This document shows positions 63,809-64,000 of a stretch of 64,000 nucleotides of DNA, piece by piece. A model generated the notes under the pieces. The model made no database searches. It saw only the letters and a program-made list of their open reading frames with translations, and had not been told where the DNA came from. The stretch comes from Parabacteroides merdae ATCC 43184. Its GTDB lineage: Bacteria; Bacteroidota; Bacteroidia; Bacteroidales; Tannerellaceae. The stretch spans positions 2,170,001 through 2,234,000 of the forward strand of contig NZ_CP102286.1 in NCBI RefSeq assembly GCF_025151215.1, written 5' to 3'. Both the position numbers and the translations under genes were made by a program. How positions within the stretch are numbered: the stretch's first letter is position 1; each line of letters begins with the position of its first letter.

Positions 63809-64000
63809 ATGAATTGGTTATCTAATAAACTGTTTTACACAATAGGAATCACGTTACTCTGCGGCGGGCTGCACGCACAAAGTCTGGCTGAAGCAAAAAA
63901 ATTATACAATGAAGGTAAGTACGCGGAAGCCAAACCTGCCTTTGAAAAGCTGGTCAAACAAGCGCCAAGCAATTCCTCCTATAATCATTGGTATGGTGTC
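63809..64000 (+). CDS. Secreted TPR protein, N-terminal part only
   Basis: The frame starts MNWLSNKLFYTIGITLLCGG, a signal peptide likely cut after LHA, and goes on QSLAEAKKLYNEGKYAEAKPAFEKLVKQAPSNSSYNHWYG, the first helix pair of a tetratricopeptide repeat. It runs off the window after 64 codons. The function cannot be told; in Bacteroidetes such proteins sometimes continue into peptidyl-prolyl isomerase, OmpA or lipoprotein domains. Confidence 0.75.
   Translation, partial: MNWLSNKLFYTIGITLLCGGLHAQSLAEAKKLYNEGKYAEAKPAFEKLVKQAPSNSSYNHWYGV

Overview
The window reads as a Bacteroidales genome. Many genes follow the phylum-specific promoter form TAnnTTTG (often with TTG or TTTG 19-20 bases upstream), and the core genes are typical of the order: fused lpxC-fabZ, DUF4374 and PepSY iron genes, a eukaryotic-type glycogen synthase. 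Parabacteroides is my best guess for the genus, but that is inference from general resemblance, not a search.

Positions 1-22341 are one end of a CTnDOT/CTnERL-family tetracycline-inducible conjugative transposon. From the right end inward it has the tyrosine integrase (411 aa, matching IntDOT residue for residue at its catalytic positions) with a small RhuM-like gene. Next come two divergent HTH genes and the excision operon xis2c-xis2d-orf3-exc, followed by the region where the small RNA RteR is expected. Then come a DUF1896 gene, a 1938-aa methylase/helicase, and the tetQ-rteA-rteB operon behind its attenuator leader with the Met-Arg-Gln peptide. An attenuated or non-coding RNA locus, a RibD-like reductase gene, rteC and a partial AAA ATPase gene follow. 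No ermF region is seen between the helicase and tetQ, so it is CTnERL-like. Transfer genes and the other end lie outside the window. The integration core GTAACTTTGC lies at 22332-22341, upstream of dnaK.

Positions 22342-64000 are chromosomal. In order: dnaK; a nitrilase/PlsC/small-protein operon; glycogen synthase and alpha-glucan phosphorylase; a FadL-type porin; queC-queF; a DUF1080 protein; dnaX; ftsB/divIC; a xenosiderophore uptake locus (xusA-like, xusB-like, an IroE/Fes-type esterase, xusC-like); an OmpH chaperone; pepD; a beta-helix lipoprotein, an EEP phosphatase and an M23 peptidase; phosphoglucomutase; cdd; a LysM glucosaminidase; purM-prfA-pyrF; lpxD-lpxC/fabZ-lpxA; a pRiA4b-like protein with miaA; ttcA with a DUF486 membrane protein; and the start of a TPR protein.

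The least explained material is non-coding. (1) A C-U-R-A-A-U-C-C-R-A-A-G element at translation starts in the transposon is complementary to the presumptive RteR RNA. (2) A promoter, nested long hairpin and terminator lie between rteB and the RibD-like gene. (3) Several intergenic loci carry degenerate 22-base tandem dyads with exact spacing. (4) A different dispersed repeat is shared by 52993 and 62492. (5) Many gaps carry heptamer repeats.
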